Below the pieces are notes generated by a model that saw only the letters and a list, made by a program, of their open reading frames with translations, was not told the DNA's origin and made no database searches. Positions 48,416 to 58,771 of a stretch of 64,000 nucleotides of DNA are shown piece after piece (the first letter of the stretch is position 1; each line of letters opens with the position of its first letter). The stretch is from positions 124,001 through 188,000 of the forward strand of contig CAJNBP010000002.1 of the NCBI GenBank assembly GCA_905221035.1, given 5' to 3'. This DNA comes from a bacterium (GTDB lineage: Bacteria > Bacillota > Bacilli > Lactobacillales > Streptococcaceae). Made by a program: the position numbers and the translations under genes.

Positions 48416-49147
48416 CTATTCTGCCTTTTCAATATCTTTTTTCATCTCGTCAACATTGAACTTAGCAAACAAGTATTGACGATCTTGGACTGGAAAACGT
48501 TGGTCCAACTGGTCAACTGCTCCCACCTCAATAATGCCTTCCTTGATGACAAAGTCCATGACATGTCCACCGAAGGTCAAATCATCTGAGATGAAGTGCA
48601 GATGGTAGCCTGCCACACTAACCCCGTGGAAAATTTCTGGTGTCCAGAAACCAACGATGGTTCCTGCCACATTGTCGCGACTATACTCAGGCTGATGGGT
48701 TGCGACCTCAGCAAACTTGGTATCTGGTGTCGACTTGGGAATCATGCGCACATGCATATGTGAAAATTCCCCACGAATCTTGATAGAGCGGAAAAGATTT
48801 TCCCCGTCATAATATGACTCGATTCGTTCTTCCAATTCCCTGTCTGTCATCTCAAAGCGCTGGCGGAAAATGACTTCTGCCTGATGCGGTACTACTGCAG
48901 CGTAAGGAATAAGGGCATCTGGTGACACTTCTACAATTTCTGGTTGCTCTCCTGAACCTTTGGCCTGATAAGCCTTGCCATCCAAGACAATCAATTCCCC
49001 ATCAATAGAATCCAAGGTTCCCAAACCAAGGTCACCATGCTCTAGCAATTCTCCTACTGTCATAGTCCCACCATAAAGGCCAGCCATCAAGGCTCCAAGG
49101 GTATTGTATTGAAATAATTTCACTGGTTCCTGCACGTTCTTATCCAT
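48416..49147 (-). CDS. budA: Alpha-acetolactate decarboxylase
   Basis: Makes acetoin from acetolactate, an overflow route from pyruvate that avoids acid. FQYNTLGALMAGLYGGTMTV at the N-terminus and the zinc-binding His in GYHLHFISDDLTFGGHVMDF. 243 residues. Promoter upstream, divergent from a MocR-type regulator that may control it. Confidence 0.93.
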   Translation of the reverse strand: MDKNVQEPVKLFQYNTLGALMAGLYGGTMTVGELLEHGDLGLGTLDSIDGELIVLDGKAYQAKGSGEQPEIVEVSPDALIPYAAVVPHQAEVIFRQRFEMTDRELEERIESYYDGENLFRSIKIRGEFSHMHVRMIPKSTPDTKFAEVATHQPEYSRDNVAGTIVGFWTPEIFHGVSVAGYHLHFISDDLTFGGHVMDFVIKEGIIEVGAVDQLDQRFPVQDRQYLFAKFNVDEMKKDIEKAE

Positions 49148-49185
49148 TCACTTTCTTGTCTGTTATTCTATAAATCTTACTCCTA

Positions 49186-49214
49186 AGTATACCACATTTG
49201 CCCCTAGATGTGAA
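49186..49214 (-). promoter_or_regulatory. Promoter of budA
   Basis: TTCACA (49209-49214), 17 bases, TGGTATACT extended -10 (hexamer 49186-49191) on the minus strand. Confidence 0.65.
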
Positions 49215-49234
49215 CGAGAGAAACACTCTAGACA

Positions 49235-49263
49235 TTGCAAAGAAGGAAAAAAAAGGGTACAAT
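49235..49263 (+). promoter_or_regulatory. Promoter of the MocR-type regulator
   Basis: TTGCAA (49235-49240), 17 bases, TACAAT (49258-49263), followed by GGGAGG before the ATG at 49289. The -35 elements of the two divergent promoters lie 20 bases apart, so one bound protein could affect both. Confidence 0.7.
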
Positions 49264-49288
49264 GTAACAAAATCAAGGGAGGTCTGGA

Positions 49289-50560
49289 ATGAATAAACAA
49301 AGCAAGTACCAAGAAGTCGTTTCCTATCTGAAAAGTGGTATCGAGTCTGGACGATTTTCGACGGGGAGCCGCCTGCCTTCTATTCGCCAACTGAGCCTTG
49401 ACTTTCACTGTAGCAAGGACACCATTCAACGAGCCCTGCTGGAATTACGGCACGAGCAATACCTCTATGCCAAGCCCCAGAGTGGCTACTATGTCCTAGA
49501 ACAAGGGCAACACCAGGACCTAGAAATTGAGGTTACGGACGAACATGCCAGTGCCTATGATGATTTCCGACTCTGTATCAATGAAACTTTGATTGGCCGA
49601 GAAAACTACCTCTTCAACTACTATGACAACCAAGAAGGATTAGAAGACTTAAGACAATCCATCCATAAACTACTCTTTGACCAAGCTCTCTACTGCAAGG
49701 CTGATCAACTGGTACTGACTTCTGGAACCCAGCAAGCCTTGTTTATCCTTTCTCAAATATCCTTTCCTAGCCAAGCCAAGGAAATCTTGGTGGAACAGCC
49801 GACCTACCATCGGATGAATCGCCTCTTGATTGCTCAGGGCTTGGACTATCAAACAATTGAACGAGGCATTGATGGGATTGATTTGGAGGAGCTGGAGCGC
49901 CATTTCAAAACAGGAAAGATCAAGTTTTTCTATACCATTCCTCGTTTTCACTATCCTCTGGGGCATTCCTATTCAGAGCAGGACAAACGGGCTATTCTTG
50001 ACTTAGCTGCCAAGTATGGAGTCTATATCGTAGAGGACGACTATCTGGGAGATTTGGACTCTAAAAAGGGCCAGACCTTCCACTACCTAGATACAGAGGA
50101 GCGGGTCATTTACATCAAGTCCTTCTCAACCAGCCTCTTTCCAGCCCTGCGGATTACGGCACTCATTCTTCCAAATGCTATCAAAGAAGCCTTTGTGGCC
50201 TACAAAAATATCCTAGACTACGACAGCAACCTCATCATGCAAAAGGCTTTATCACTCTATATCGACAGTCAACTGTTTGAGAAAAATCGTCTGGCTCGCT
50301 TGTCCAATCAGGAAGCTTACCAGAAGCAAATCGAGGAAAGGTTAACTAAAACACCTTGTCCCCTTCCTCATTTCCCTCTACACGATGGTTTATTACTAGA
50401 CCTGAGACAGTACCCTAAAATTGCCAGTCTCAAACACAGCCAACTGGTCTTGGACTTCTTTGAAGAAGCTTACTTGGGTAACTGCCCTTATCAATTTGCC
50501 AAGGTGTCCTTAGACAATCTAGAAAATGTTTTAAACTATTTAAAAGCAGAATTGGAATGA
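49289..50560 (+). CDS. MocR-type (GntR-aminotransferase) transcription regulator
   Basis: N-terminal GntR winged helix (about 1-75; RLPSIRQLSLDFHCSKDTI) joined to a fold-type I aminotransferase domain. The probable PLP lysine is in VIYIKSFSTSLFPALRI; VEDDYLGDLD is upstream of it. 423 residues, slightly shorter than many MocR proteins. Ligand unknown; target may be its own promoter or budA. Confidence 0.85.
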   Translation: MNKQSKYQEVVSYLKSGIESGRFSTGSRLPSIRQLSLDFHCSKDTIQRALLELRHEQYLYAKPQSGYYVLEQGQHQDLEIEVTDEHASAYDDFRLCINETLIGRENYLFNYYDNQEGLEDLRQSIHKLLFDQALYCKADQLVLTSGTQQALFILSQISFPSQAKEILVEQPTYHRMNRLLIAQGLDYQTIERGIDGIDLEELERHFKTGKIKFFYTIPRFHYPLGHSYSEQDKRAILDLAAKYGVYIVEDDYLGDLDSKKGQTFHYLDTEERVIYIKSFSTSLFPALRITALILPNAIKEAFVAYKNILDYDSNLIMQKALSLYIDSQLFEKNRLARLSNQEAYQKQIEERLTKTPCPLPHFPLHDGLLLDLRQYPKIASLKHSQLVLDFFEEAYLGNCPYQFAKVSLDNLENVLNYLKAELE

Positions 50561-50581
50561 CTTCCAACTCTGCTTTTTCTT
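50535..50581. terminator. Two-way terminator spanning the MocR stop codon
   Basis: AAAAGCAGAATTGGAA and TTCCAACTCTGCTTTTT pair with the stop codon TGA in the loop. T runs occur on both strands, so it ends both the MocR gene and the convergent binding-protein gene. Confidence 0.85.
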
Positions 50582-51395
50582 ATTCTTCAACTTCTGTTAG
50601 GCTTGCCGCTTTTTCAAGATATTTTTGGTAGGTGCCGTCATCCTTGAGTTTTTGGATGACCTTGTCCACCACTTCTTTCAAATCAGCACTATTTTTTCTA
50701 AGGGCAACTGCATTGGCTTCGCCGTCCTTCATCTTCAAGCTAACAGTTGCGACAGCTAGGTCTGCATTTTTAGCAGCATAGCTAAGGGCAACAGGCTCAT
50801 CCATGTGAACAGCATCTACTTTTCCAGCCTGCAATTCATTGACAGCTTCACCCATATTAGTTAGGGAAGTTAATTGAGCTTTTGGCAATTGTTCCTTGAC
50901 CATAGATTCTGGAACAGTCCCTTTTTGGGCTGCAATATTAGCACTTTCTAGGCTAGCTAAATCCTTGTATTTTTCTACATCAGCCTTACGAACCAAGAAA
51001 CTAATCTTGTTTTCATAGTAAGGGATTGAAAAGTCAAAGACTTCTTTTCTCTCGTCAGTAGCGCTAATTCCCGCAACTGCTAGGTCGGCCTTCCCAGTTT
51101 GAAGACTAGTCAAGACATTATCAAAACTCATGCTTGAGATTTCCAACTTAACCCCAAGTTCATCAGCGATAGCTTGGGCCATATCAATGTCCGCACCGAC
51201 AACTTGATTTTTTCCATCAACCAAAGACTGAAATTCAAAAGGTGCATAGTCAGGACTGGTCGCTACTACCAATTTCCCCTTTTGCTTAATGGCTTCAACA
51301 GCTGACTGAGAACCATTCGAACCTGACTGGCAAGCTACTAAGAAGAAACTTGCAAGAAAACTACATAAAACAAATATCCATTTTTTTGATTTCAT
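50580..51395 (-). CDS. Amino-acid ABC transporter substrate-binding lipoprotein
   Basis: Signal peptide with lipobox LVAC (Cys22), then a family 3 binding domain (GKLVVATSPDYAPFEFQ; DIDMAQAIADELGVKLE). Binds a polar or basic amino acid outside the cell. 271 residues. No permease or ATPase gene lies beside it, so it must use subunits encoded elsewhere. Strong own promoter. Confidence 0.9.
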   Translation of the reverse strand: MKSKKWIFVLCSFLASFFLVACQSGSNGSQSAVEAIKQKGKLVVATSPDYAPFEFQSLVDGKNQVVGADIDMAQAIADELGVKLEISSMSFDNVLTSLQTGKADLAVAGISATDERKEVFDFSIPYYENKISFLVRKADVEKYKDLASLESANIAAQKGTVPESMVKEQLPKAQLTSLTNMGEAVNELQAGKVDAVHMDEPVALSYAAKNADLAVATVSLKMKDGEANAVALRKNSADLKEVVDKVIQKLKDDGTYQKYLEKAASLTEVEE

Positions 51396-51426
51396 AAATA
51401 AACAACCTCTCTGTTAATTTTGTATA

Positions 51427-51455
51427 ATTATAACGCTATCCAAGGTGCTTGTCAA
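51427..51455 (-). promoter_or_regulatory. Promoter of the amino-acid binding protein gene
   Basis: Perfect TTGACA (51450-51455), 17 bases, TATAAT (51427-51432) on the minus strand. Confidence 0.85.
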
Positions 51456-51499
51456 GTGTTTTTTGAATTTTTATCTTAAAAAATTTTTTTTAATTCAAT

Positions 51500-51538
51500 A
51501 AAAGGAGCTATCAGTTGATTTCAAGCTCCTTTTTATAC
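51500..51538. terminator. Terminator of the pst operon
   Basis: AAAAGGAGCT and AGCTCCTTTT pair around a 16-base loop, with A/T runs on both sides; it lies 15 bases after the phoU stop. Confidence 0.8.
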
Positions 51539-51552
51539 AGAATGAACCTATT

Positions 51553-52209
51553 TTATAGTTCAACAATCTTACCTGTTTCAAAGTAAACAACCCATTCACA
51601 GATATTTTTGGCATAGTCTCCAATGCGTTCTAAGAAAGCAATAACTTGGAAGTAATCACGACCTGTAACGATGGCATCTGGATTTTTCTTGATTTCTTCT
51701 GTAGCCAAGTCACGAATACTATCAAAATAATGATTGATTTTTTCGTCCATGGCTGCTACTTCATAGGCCTGGTCCACTGACGCATTAAGATAGAGGTCAA
51801 GGGCTGCTTCGACGAAATTCTTGACATCGCGGCCCATTCTCTTGATTTCTTCTTCAACAGCTGGGATGCGTTGCTCCCCTTTCATACGAATTGCTGCTTT
51901 GGCAATAGAAACAGCATGGTCACCCATACGTTCCAAGTCAGATACAGCCTTCAAGACTGTCAAAACAGTACGCAAGTCTTGAGAAACCGGTTGTTGGAGG
52001 GCAATCATTTCAAATGATTTCTTCTCCAATTTCACTTCGTATTCGTTTACTTCTGCATCGTCTTCGATGACTTCCTTGGCCAAATCACGGTCATGCGTAA
52101 CAAAGGCACGCACTGTACGATTGATCTGGGATAGCACTTCTTGTCCCATGGCATAGAACTGGTTGTGCAATTTCTCTAAATCTTCTTCAAATTGAGAACG
52201 TAACATCAT
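51553..52209 (-). CDS. phoU: Phosphate transport regulator PhoU
   Basis: Two three-helix bundles with the metal-binding E/DxxxD repeats (DLERMGDHAVSIA and FLERIGDYAKNIC). Tunes the Pst transporter and its two-component system. 218 residues; ATGATG start, with GGAG closer to the second codon. Eight bases after pstB. Confidence 0.93.
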   Translation of the reverse strand: MMLRSQFEEDLEKLHNQFYAMGQEVLSQINRTVRAFVTHDRDLAKEVIEDDAEVNEYEVKLEKKSFEMIALQQPVSQDLRTVLTVLKAVSDLERMGDHAVSIAKAAIRMKGEQRIPAVEEEIKRMGRDVKNFVEAALDLYLNASVDQAYEVAAMDEKINHYFDSIRDLATEEIKKNPDAIVTGRDYFQVIAFLERIGDYAKNICEWVVYFETGKIVEL

Positions 52210-52217
52210 TTATCTCC

Positions 52218-52976
52218 TTATCCAAATTTTCCTGAAATGTAATCTTCTGTTTCCTTGTGTTGTGGGTTGAGGAACATTTTCTTGGTATCGTTAAACTCGA
52301 CCAAATCTCCATCTAGGAAAAATCCTGTCTTGTCAGAAATACGAGAAGCTTGTTGCATAGAACGCGTAACCAAGAGCATGGTGTATTTATCTTTTAGACC
52401 ATACAAGGTTTCCTCAATCTTACCAGCAGAGATAGGGTCCAAGGCTGAAGTCGGTTCATCCAAGAGAATGATTTTAGGACTGGTTGCCAAGACACGGGCA
52501 ACACAGACACGTTGTTGTTGTCCACCTGAAAGCCCGATAGCTGAATCATGTAGACGATCCTTGACCTCATCCCAGATAGAAGCACGCTGCAAGGCTTTTT
52601 CCACTGCTTCATCCAGAAGCTGCTTGTCCTTCACTCCATTAATACGAAGCCCGTAGACAACATTTTCGTAGATAGACATAGGGAAGGGGTTTGGTTGTTG
52701 GAAAACCATACCGATTTCCTTTCGCAATTCAACTGTATCTGTACGCGGGCTGTAAATATTGTGGCCGTTGTAAACCACCGAACCAGTTGTGGTCACCTCT
52801 GGATTGAGATCCCCCATGCGGTTGATAGCCTTGAGAAGGGTTGACTTCCCTGATCCAGATGGACCAATCAAGGCTGTGATTTCCTTGGGTTGGAAAGATA
52901 GGGAAACACTATTCAATGCCTTCTTTTGATTGTAGTAAACGGACAGGTCTGAAACCTGTAAAATCGCTTCTGTCAT
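52218..52976 (-). CDS. pstB: Phosphate ABC transporter ATP-binding protein, copy 2
   Basis: GPSGSGKST Walker [11 protein letters not shown] signature, [11 protein letters not shown]alker B. 252 residues. The signature His-switch reads VTRSMQQA where the neighbouring copy has VTHSMQQA. Twin PstB genes are usual in streptococci. Confidence 0.93.
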   Translation of the reverse strand: MTEAILQVSDLSVYYNQKKALNSVSLSFQPKEITALIGPSGSGKSTLLKAINRMGDLNPEVTTTGSVVYNGHNIYSPRTDTVELRKEIGMVFQQPNPFPMSIYENVVYGLRINGVKDKQLLDEAVEKALQRASIWDEVKDRLHDSAIGLSGGQQQRVCVARVLATSPKIILLDEPTSALDPISAGKIEETLYGLKDKYTMLLVTRSMQQASRISDKTGFFLDGDLVEFNDTKKMFLNPQHKETEDYISGKFG

Positions 52977-52988
52977 ACTGTTTCCTTT

Positions 52989-53792
52989 CTAACCAAAGTG
53001 TCCTGTTACATAGTCATTGGTTGACTGTAGTTTGGCATTTTGGAAAATATTAGAAGTCTTATCATACTCGATCAAGTCACCCAAGTAGAAAAATCCTGTG
53101 TAATCACTAGCACGCGCAGCCTGCTGCATACTGTGGGTCACGATGATGATGGTAAAGTCCTTCTTCAATTCCAGCATGGTTTCTTCAAGCTGGGCTGTCG
53201 CAATCGGGTCTAAGGCTGACGCTGGCTCATCCATCAAGAGGATATCTGGTTTAACAGAGATAGCACGAGCGATACAGAGACGTTGCTGCTGACCACCTGA
53301 TAGGGTCAAGGCTGATTTGTGTAAATCGTCTTTGACCTGGTCCCAAAGGGCAGCCTGACGAAGAGAAGTTTCCACAATTTCATCCAAGACTTGCTTGTCC
53401 TTAACTCCTGCACGTTCATGGGCAAAAGTGATATTGCGGTAAATAGACTTGGCAAAAGGATTTGGTCGTTGGAAGACCATTCCGATGTGCTTACGCATTT
53501 CATAAACATTGATTTCTGGACGGTTAACATCAATTCCTTGATAGAGGATTTGACCTGTTACCTTGGCAATATCAATCGTATCATTCATACGGTTGAGACT
53601 GCGAAGGTAGGTTGATTTTCCCGATCCAGATGGGCCAATTAAGGCTGTAATTTTATTTTTTTCAAATTGCATATCGATGCCCTTGATGGATTCCTTTTTA
53701 CCGTAGTAAACATGTAAATCCTTAGTAGAGAGGGCCACTTTCTCTTCAGGAAAGGTGATGATATGCTTTTCATCCCAATTATATTTTGACAT
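52989..53792 (-). CDS. pstB: Phosphate ABC transporter ATP-binding protein, copy 1
   Basis: GPSGSGKST Walker [11 protein letters not shown] signature, LLMDEPASALDP Walker B, VTHSMQQA switch. 267 residues, with a ~20-residue N-terminal extension relative to copy 2. Twelve bases before the second copy. Confidence 0.93.
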   Translation of the reverse strand: MSKYNWDEKHIITFPEEKVALSTKDLHVYYGKKESIKGIDMQFEKNKITALIGPSGSGKSTYLRSLNRMNDTIDIAKVTGQILYQGIDVNRPEINVYEMRKHIGMVFQRPNPFAKSIYRNITFAHERAGVKDKQVLDEIVETSLRQAALWDQVKDDLHKSALTLSGGQQQRLCIARAISVKPDILLMDEPASALDPIATAQLEETMLELKKDFTIIIVTHSMQQAARASDYTGFFYLGDLIEYDKTSNIFQNAKLQSTNDYVTGHFG

Positions 53793-53802
53793 GGCTTCTC
53801 CT

Positions 53803-54687
53803 TTAGGCAGCGGTTAATTTCTTATGTAGGTAGCTTCCGAGTTTGCGGGCTCCAAAGTTAAAGATGAGAATAAAGATGAGGAGCACGGCGGCAGAACCTG
53901 CTGATACGATGGTGCCATCTGGAATGGTTCCTTCACTATTGACTTTCCAGATGTGGACAGCCAAGGTTTCTGCTTGACGGAAGATAGAGATTGGGCTAGT
54001 CACACTGAGAATATTCCAGTTAGACCAGTCAAGGGCTGGGGCGGATTGTCCTGCTGTATAGATAAGAGCAGCTGCTTCACCAAAGATACGACCAGAGGCC
54101 AAGACGACTCCAGTCACAATGCCTGGAAGGGCTTCTGGAATGACCACATGGACCACAGTCTCCCAACGAGAAATTCCTAGAGCCAAACCAGCCTCACGTT
54201 GCGTATGGTGAACGTGTTTCAAACTGTCCTCAACATTACGAGTCATCTGAGGCAGGTTAAAGACCGTCAAGGCCAAGGCACCTGAAATGATTGAAAATCC
54301 ATACTCAAACTGGACTACAAAGATCAAGTAACCAAAGAGACCTACAACCACAGATGGCAGTGAAGACAAGATTTCAATACAGGTTCTGACAAAATTGGTC
54401 ACAGGACCTTTTTTAGCATATTCAGCTAGGAAAATCCCAGCTCCCATAGATAAGGGAACAGAAATAATCAAGGTAATGACCAAAAGGAAGAAGGAATTAT
54501 AGAGCTGAATTCCAATCCCACCACCTGCTTGGTAAGAAGATGATTTGCCAGTCAAGAAAGACCAAGAGATGTGGGGCAAACCACGAACCAAGATATAAAG
54601 GATCAAGGATGCCAAGATGGCAACGATAATTCCTGCAATCGAGTAGAGGATAGCTGTTGCAATTTTATCTAATTTCTTAGCGTGCAT
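53803..54687 (-). CDS. pstA: Phosphate ABC transporter permease PstA
   Basis: Six membrane segments; EAA loop REAGLALGISRWETVVHVVIP. 294 residues. Overlaps pstC by 11 bases. Confidence 0.94.
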   Translation of the reverse strand: MHAKKLDKIATAILYSIAGIIVAILASLILYILVRGLPHISWSFLTGKSSSYQAGGGIGIQLYNSFFLLVITLIISVPLSMGAGIFLAEYAKKGPVTNFVRTCIEILSSLPSVVVGLFGYLIFVVQFEYGFSIISGALALTVFNLPQMTRNVEDSLKHVHHTQREAGLALGISRWETVVHVVIPEALPGIVTGVVLASGRIFGEAAALIYTAGQSAPALDWSNWNILSVTSPISIFRQAETLAVHIWKVNSEGTIPDGTIVSAGSAAVLLIFILIFNFGARKLGSYLHKKLTAA

Positions 54688-55594
54688 AGTTTTTCTTTCC
54701 TCTTTCTTTCGTAATCAATTTAATCACACTGTTGAAGGCCAAACTCATCAAGAGCAAGACTAAGGCCAGTGACCAGAGAACGTTATTGTCAACGGTTCCC
54801 ATAACGGTATTTCCGATACCCATAGTCAAAACAGAGGTTAAGGTCGCAGCAGGTGTTGTCAAGGAAGTTGGGACAACGGCTGAGTTTCCGACTACCATCT
54901 GAATAGCCAAGGCCTCACCAAAGGCACGCGCCATCCCAAAGACCACTGCTGTGAAAATCCCTGAACGCGCAGCCTTCAAGGTCACGCGCCAGATGGTTTG
55001 CCAACGAGTGGCCCCCATAGCCAAACTAGCTTCGCGGTAGTGACGAGGCACCGCACGCAAACTATCCGTTGTCATAAAGGTTACCGTCGGTAAAATCATG
55101 ACAAAGAGAACGAAGATCCCTGACAAGATCCCAAAACCAGTTCCACCAAAGACACTACGGACAAAAGGAACTACGACCTGCAAACCAATAAATCCATACA
55201 CAACTGAAGGAATCCCGACTAGCAATTCAATGGCTGGTTGCAAGATTCTAGCACCTTTTGGTGAGACCTCGGTCATAAAGACTGCCGCACCAATGGCAAA
55301 AGGAGTTGCGATAAGGGCTGATAGGATTGTGACAATAAAGGAACCCAAAATCATGGGAAGGGCACCAAATTGTTTACCTGAAGGATTCCAAGTTTGGCCA
55401 AATAGGAAATCAAAGATATTGACTCCATTGACAAAGAAGGTCGACAAACCTTTTTGGGCTACGAAGATTAAAATCATAGCCACAATGATGACAATCAAAG
55501 ACAGACAGGCAAAGGTCAAGCCTTTTCCTAGTTTCTCTAAACGAGAGTTCTTTGAGGGAGAAAGTAATTTTTTAGCTAATTCTTCTTGATTCAT
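54677..55594 (-). CDS. pstC: Phosphate ABC transporter permease PstC
   Basis: Six membrane segments after a ~25-residue cytoplasmic start; EAA loop REASLAMGATRWQTIWRVTLK. 305 residues. Its ATG overlaps the pstS stop by one base (TAATG). Confidence 0.94.
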   Translation of the reverse strand: MNQEELAKKLLSPSKNSRLEKLGKGLTFACLSLIVIIVAMILIFVAQKGLSTFFVNGVNIFDFLFGQTWNPSGKQFGALPMILGSFIVTILSALIATPFAIGAAVFMTEVSPKGARILQPAIELLVGIPSVVYGFIGLQVVVPFVRSVFGGTGFGILSGIFVLFVMILPTVTFMTTDSLRAVPRHYREASLAMGATRWQTIWRVTLKAARSGIFTAVVFGMARAFGEALAIQMVVGNSAVVPTSLTTPAATLTSVLTMGIGNTVMGTVDNNVLWSLALVLLLMSLAFNSVIKLITKERGKKNYAR

Positions 55595-56472
55595 TAGTGA
55601 CTCCCTTCTAGCGCTGTCACCGTTCCTACAGCATCTTTTTCAACCTTCATTTCCTTGACAGAAATATAGCCCATTCCCTTAACGATTCCACTTTGCGCTT
55701 CATCTGAGAGGACAAAGTTAAGAAATTCTGCCACCAATTCATTTGGTTGACCTAGGGTGTACATGTGTTCATAAGACCACAAAGGCCAGTTATTGGTTGT
55801 TACATTTTCTGCAATCGGCTCATAGCCGTTCAATTTCATGCGTTTAACTGAGTCATCCACATAGGCAAAGGCTAGGTAAGAAATGGCTCCTGGTGTCTGG
55901 GAAACAATATTTTTGACCATCCCATTTGAATCCTGTTCTTGACTCTGCACGGCAGATTGACCATCCATGATAACACTATCAAAGGTTGCACGCGAACCAG
56001 AACTTGCTGCACGGTTGATAATAGAAATGGCTAGGTCCTTCCCACCGACCTCTTTCCAGTTGGTTACTTGGCCTGTGAAGATGCTACGGAGTTGTTCAGT
56101 TGTCAGATTTTCAACATCAACTTCCTTGTTTACAATCACCGCCAAGCCTGCTACTGCAACCTTGTGGTCCACTAGAGCGGATGCGTTGATACCGTCTTTT
56201 TCCTCGGCAAATACGTCTGAATTTCCTACATCAACAGCTCCAGACTGAACCTGAGACAGACCTGTACCAGATCCTCCACCTTGAACGTTGACTGTTTTTC
56301 CAACGTGCATAGAGCCGAATTCATCTGCTGCTGCTTCGACCAAGGGCTGAAGAGCCGTTGAACCAACAGCTGTCATGGATTCTCCACGATCAATCCAGCT
56401 AGCACATCCCGCCAAAGAACCTGCCAGCAAAAGAGCTGCAAGGGATAGAGCGAGTTTTTTCCTTTTTTTCAC
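55594..56472 (-). CDS. pstS: Phosphate-binding lipoprotein PstS
   Basis: Signal peptide with lipobox LAGC (Cys23), then [17 protein letters not shown] and [21 protein letters not shown], the phosphate-binding loops. 292 residues. GTG start at 56472 after AAGGAG. First gene of pstSCAB1B2-phoU. Confidence 0.95.
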   Translation of the reverse strand: MKKRKKLALSLAALLLAGSLAGCASWIDRGESMTAVGSTALQPLVEAAADEFGSMHVGKTVNVQGGGSGTGLSQVQSGAVDVGNSDVFAEEKDGINASALVDHKVAVAGLAVIVNKEVDVENLTTEQLRSIFTGQVTNWKEVGGKDLAISIINRAASSGSRATFDSVIMDGQSAVQSQEQDSNGMVKNIVSQTPGAISYLAFAYVDDSVKRMKLNGYEPIAENVTTNNWPLWSYEHMYTLGQPNELVAEFLNFVLSDEAQSGIVKGMGYISVKEMKVEKDAVGTVTALEGSH

Positions 56473-56657
56473 TGTTTTTCTCCTTGAAAATAATGGTGAA
56501 TGATGTGAATTTTTTCAACTATTTATTTATGTTTTTCTTTTGAAAATTGGGAACCAACTGAAGTTCTGAGCTTGGTTTTACTTGAAATTTACTCAGTTAT
56601 CATCTCCACCAATTTTGACTTAAAATGAAAGACAATTTGAAAAAAATCCATACTTCC

Positions 56658-56686
56658 ACTATAACATAGACAAGCTACTTTGACTA
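56658..56686 (-). promoter_or_regulatory. Possible pst promoter with a ~180-base leader
   Basis: TAGTCA (56681-56686), 17 bases, TGTTATAGT extended -10 (hexamer 56658-56663) on the minus strand. The -35 is weak, as expected for an activator-dependent (phosphate-starvation) promoter. In the leader 56473-56650 I see no clear hairpin or gene. Confidence 0.5.
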
Positions 56687-56692
56687 GCATTT

Positions 56693-57997
56693 TCACTTGA
56701 ATCTGAGGCCTTTTGGAAAATAATTTTTCAAAACATTTCCAGTCACCTTAGCAAAGCCCAAACCATTTCCTTGAACCAAAACTTGGTACCAACCATTTGG
56801 CAGACTTTCCGCCAGCTGAACTGTTTCTCCAGCCACATACTTTACAAACGCTTCTTGGTCAATTTCAACCGACTGCTTGACCTGACTCGGTTTCAAGGCT
56901 AAGCCAAGAGCAAAACTAGGTTCAAAACGTTTCTTCTTAAAGGTACCCAAATGCAAACCATTGCGAGCTATCTTGAGTTTCCCTAAATCTGGTAAAAGTT
57001 CTGGTAAGAGATAAAGCTGGTCTCCAAAAGTCTGCAAAATACCCGGTAGATTGATTTTTAGGTGTTTTTTGGTAAATTCCTGCCACAAGGCAACTTGTTC
57101 TCGGCTGAGATTGCTCTTACTTGCCTTAAATTTAGGGGCTGGATTTTCACCTTTAAACTGTAGATGGGCTACAAACTGCCCTTCTCCCTTAAAATGATGA
57201 GGATACATCCGAGCTGTTTCTGGCAGGTCAATTCCAGATACCATTCCATTGATATGTTCAACTGGCAACAAGTCAAAATCATACTCTTCCAGTAGCCAAT
57301 TGACTATTTCTTCATTTTCCTCAGGTGCCCAGGTACAGGTCGAATAAACCAGACGACCGTCCTCAGCTAACATGGTCACCGCATCTGCTAGAATTTCTCT
57401 TTGCAAACTAGCACATTGACTCGGATAATCAAGACTCCAATAGTCCATAGCATCTGGCTGCTTACGGAACATTCCTTCACCCGAGCAAGGGGCATCAAGA
57501 ACAATGAGATCAAAATAACCTTTAAAGACCTTGGCCAAGCGGTCAGCAGATTCGTTGGTCACCACGACATTTGTCGCTCCAAAGCGCTCCATATTTTCCA
57601 CTAAAATCTTAGCCCGCTTGCTTGAAATTTCGTTGGAGACAAGAAGGCCCTCTCCTGCTAGATAGGCTGCTAGCTGAGTTGATTTGCCACCCGGAGCAGC
57701 GGCCAAATCCAAGACTTTCATACCAGGACTGGGTTGGGCTACCTGAGCCACCATTTGAGCAGCGGGTTCTTGCGAATAAACCAAACCAGTAGCATGCTCA
57801 GGCGATTTTCCTGAAACTTTACCATAATGTCCCCAAGGGGTTTGAGAAATAGGATCAGAAAAGGAAAGTTGCTCTTCTTTTAAGGGATTGACTCGAAAGG
57901 CCGAAACCGCTTCCTCCTCAAAAGAGGCAAGAAAATCTCTTGCCTCATCTCCTAGTATCTCTTCATATTTTTCAACAAATCCTTCTGGAAATTGCAT
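56693..57997 (-). CDS. rsmF: RsmF/RsmB-type rRNA cytosine-C5 methyltransferase
   Basis: Methylates a 16S rRNA cytosine. SAM site VLDLAAAPGGKSTQLA near 95; the two catalytic cysteines lie in LDAPCSGEGMF and VYSTCTWAPEENEE. The C-terminal part (about 310-434) looks like the RsmF PUA-like tail. 434 residues. One base before the phosphatase gene stop. Confidence 0.9.
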   Translation of the reverse strand: MQFPEGFVEKYEEILGDEARDFLASFEEEAVSAFRVNPLKEEQLSFSDPISQTPWGHYGKVSGKSPEHATGLVYSQEPAAQMVAQVAQPSPGMKVLDLAAAPGGKSTQLAAYLAGEGLLVSNEISSKRAKILVENMERFGATNVVVTNESADRLAKVFKGYFDLIVLDAPCSGEGMFRKQPDAMDYWSLDYPSQCASLQREILADAVTMLAEDGRLVYSTCTWAPEENEEIVNWLLEEYDFDLLPVEHINGMVSGIDLPETARMYPHHFKGEGQFVAHLQFKGENPAPKFKASKSNLSREQVALWQEFTKKHLKINLPGILQTFGDQLYLLPELLPDLGKLKIARNGLHLGTFKKKRFEPSFALGLALKPSQVKQSVEIDQEAFVKYVAGETVQLAESLPNGWYQVLVQGNGLGFAKVTGNVLKNYFPKGLRFK

Positions 57998-58771
57998 TTA
58001 AGTTCTTTTCCTTTCGTAAATATAGGACTGAATTTCCTCCTGCATCTCAAGAGGGACCATCATGACCGGCTGTCTGGTTTGAAAATCAAGAGCTTGGCCA
58101 GAAAGGGTCACAACCCGATAGCCCAGACTTTCCCCTAAAATACTAGCTGCGGCATAATCCCATGGTTGCAGATAAGTAACATAGGTCAACAAACGCCCTG
58201 ACAAAATCTTGGCAAAACTAATGGCCGCACTGCCATAGACACGAACACCAAGAACCGCTCGGCTCAAGTCAGCCAGCCCCCATTCATTGGTTTCCAGCAT
58301 ACCACTATTTCCTGCAATGAGAAAATCTCCAAGTGGTTTTGCTTTAAAGGGAGCTAGGAGATTATCGTTTCGACAAACTGGAAAGGCTCCACCACCGTGA
58401 TAACAATCCCCTTTGACCACATCATAAATCAGGCCAAACTGCCCCTGACCATTTTCAAAATAAGCCATCATAACAGCAAAATCTTCCTGCTGGGCCACAA
58501 AGTTATTTGTACCATCAATGGGATCAATAACCCAGACTTTACCCTCTTGAACCGAAGCTCGCAAACAGCCCTCTTCAGCACAAATCTTATCCTCAGGATA
58601 ACGTGACAAAATCTCACTAACCAAGAATTCCTGAACTTCCTTGTCCAGTCTGGTCACCAAGTCTGTCGGAGAGGTTTTGGTCGTAACCTGCAAGTCTTCC
58701 TGCATGTGGTCAAGGATATACTGGCCCGCTTTCTTAATTAGCTCTTTAGCAAATTCAAATTTACTTTCCAA
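57998..58771 (-). CDS. Inositol monophosphatase-family phosphatase
   Basis: Metal-dependent phosphatase fold with CAEEG (metal Glu), [11 protein letters not shown] and [11 protein letters not shown], the three metal-site motifs. Substrate in streptococci unknown. About 257 residues from a TTG at 58771 preceded by GGAAGGA; this gives the usual family length and a short 11-base overlap with the upstream gene. A longer ATG start at 58846 would overlap by 86 bases and add an unmatched basic stretch. Confidence 0.8.
   Translation of the reverse strand: MESKFEFAKELIKKAGQYILDHMQEDLQVTTKTSPTDLVTRLDKEVQEFLVSEILSRYPEDKICAEEGCLRASVQEGKVWVIDPIDGTNNFVAQQEDFAVMMAYFENGQGQFGLIYDVVKGDCYHGGGAFPVCRNDNLLAPFKAKPLGDFLIAGNSGMLETNEWGLADLSRAVLGVRVYGSAAISFAKILSGRLLTYVTYLQPWDYAAASILGESLGYRVVTLSGQALDFQTRQPVMMVPLEMQEEIQSYIYERKRT

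Noticed and set aside
52218..53792. Recent duplication or pseudogene among the two pstB copies
   Set aside because: Both have complete ATPase motifs and differ throughout; paired pstB genes are normal in streptococci.
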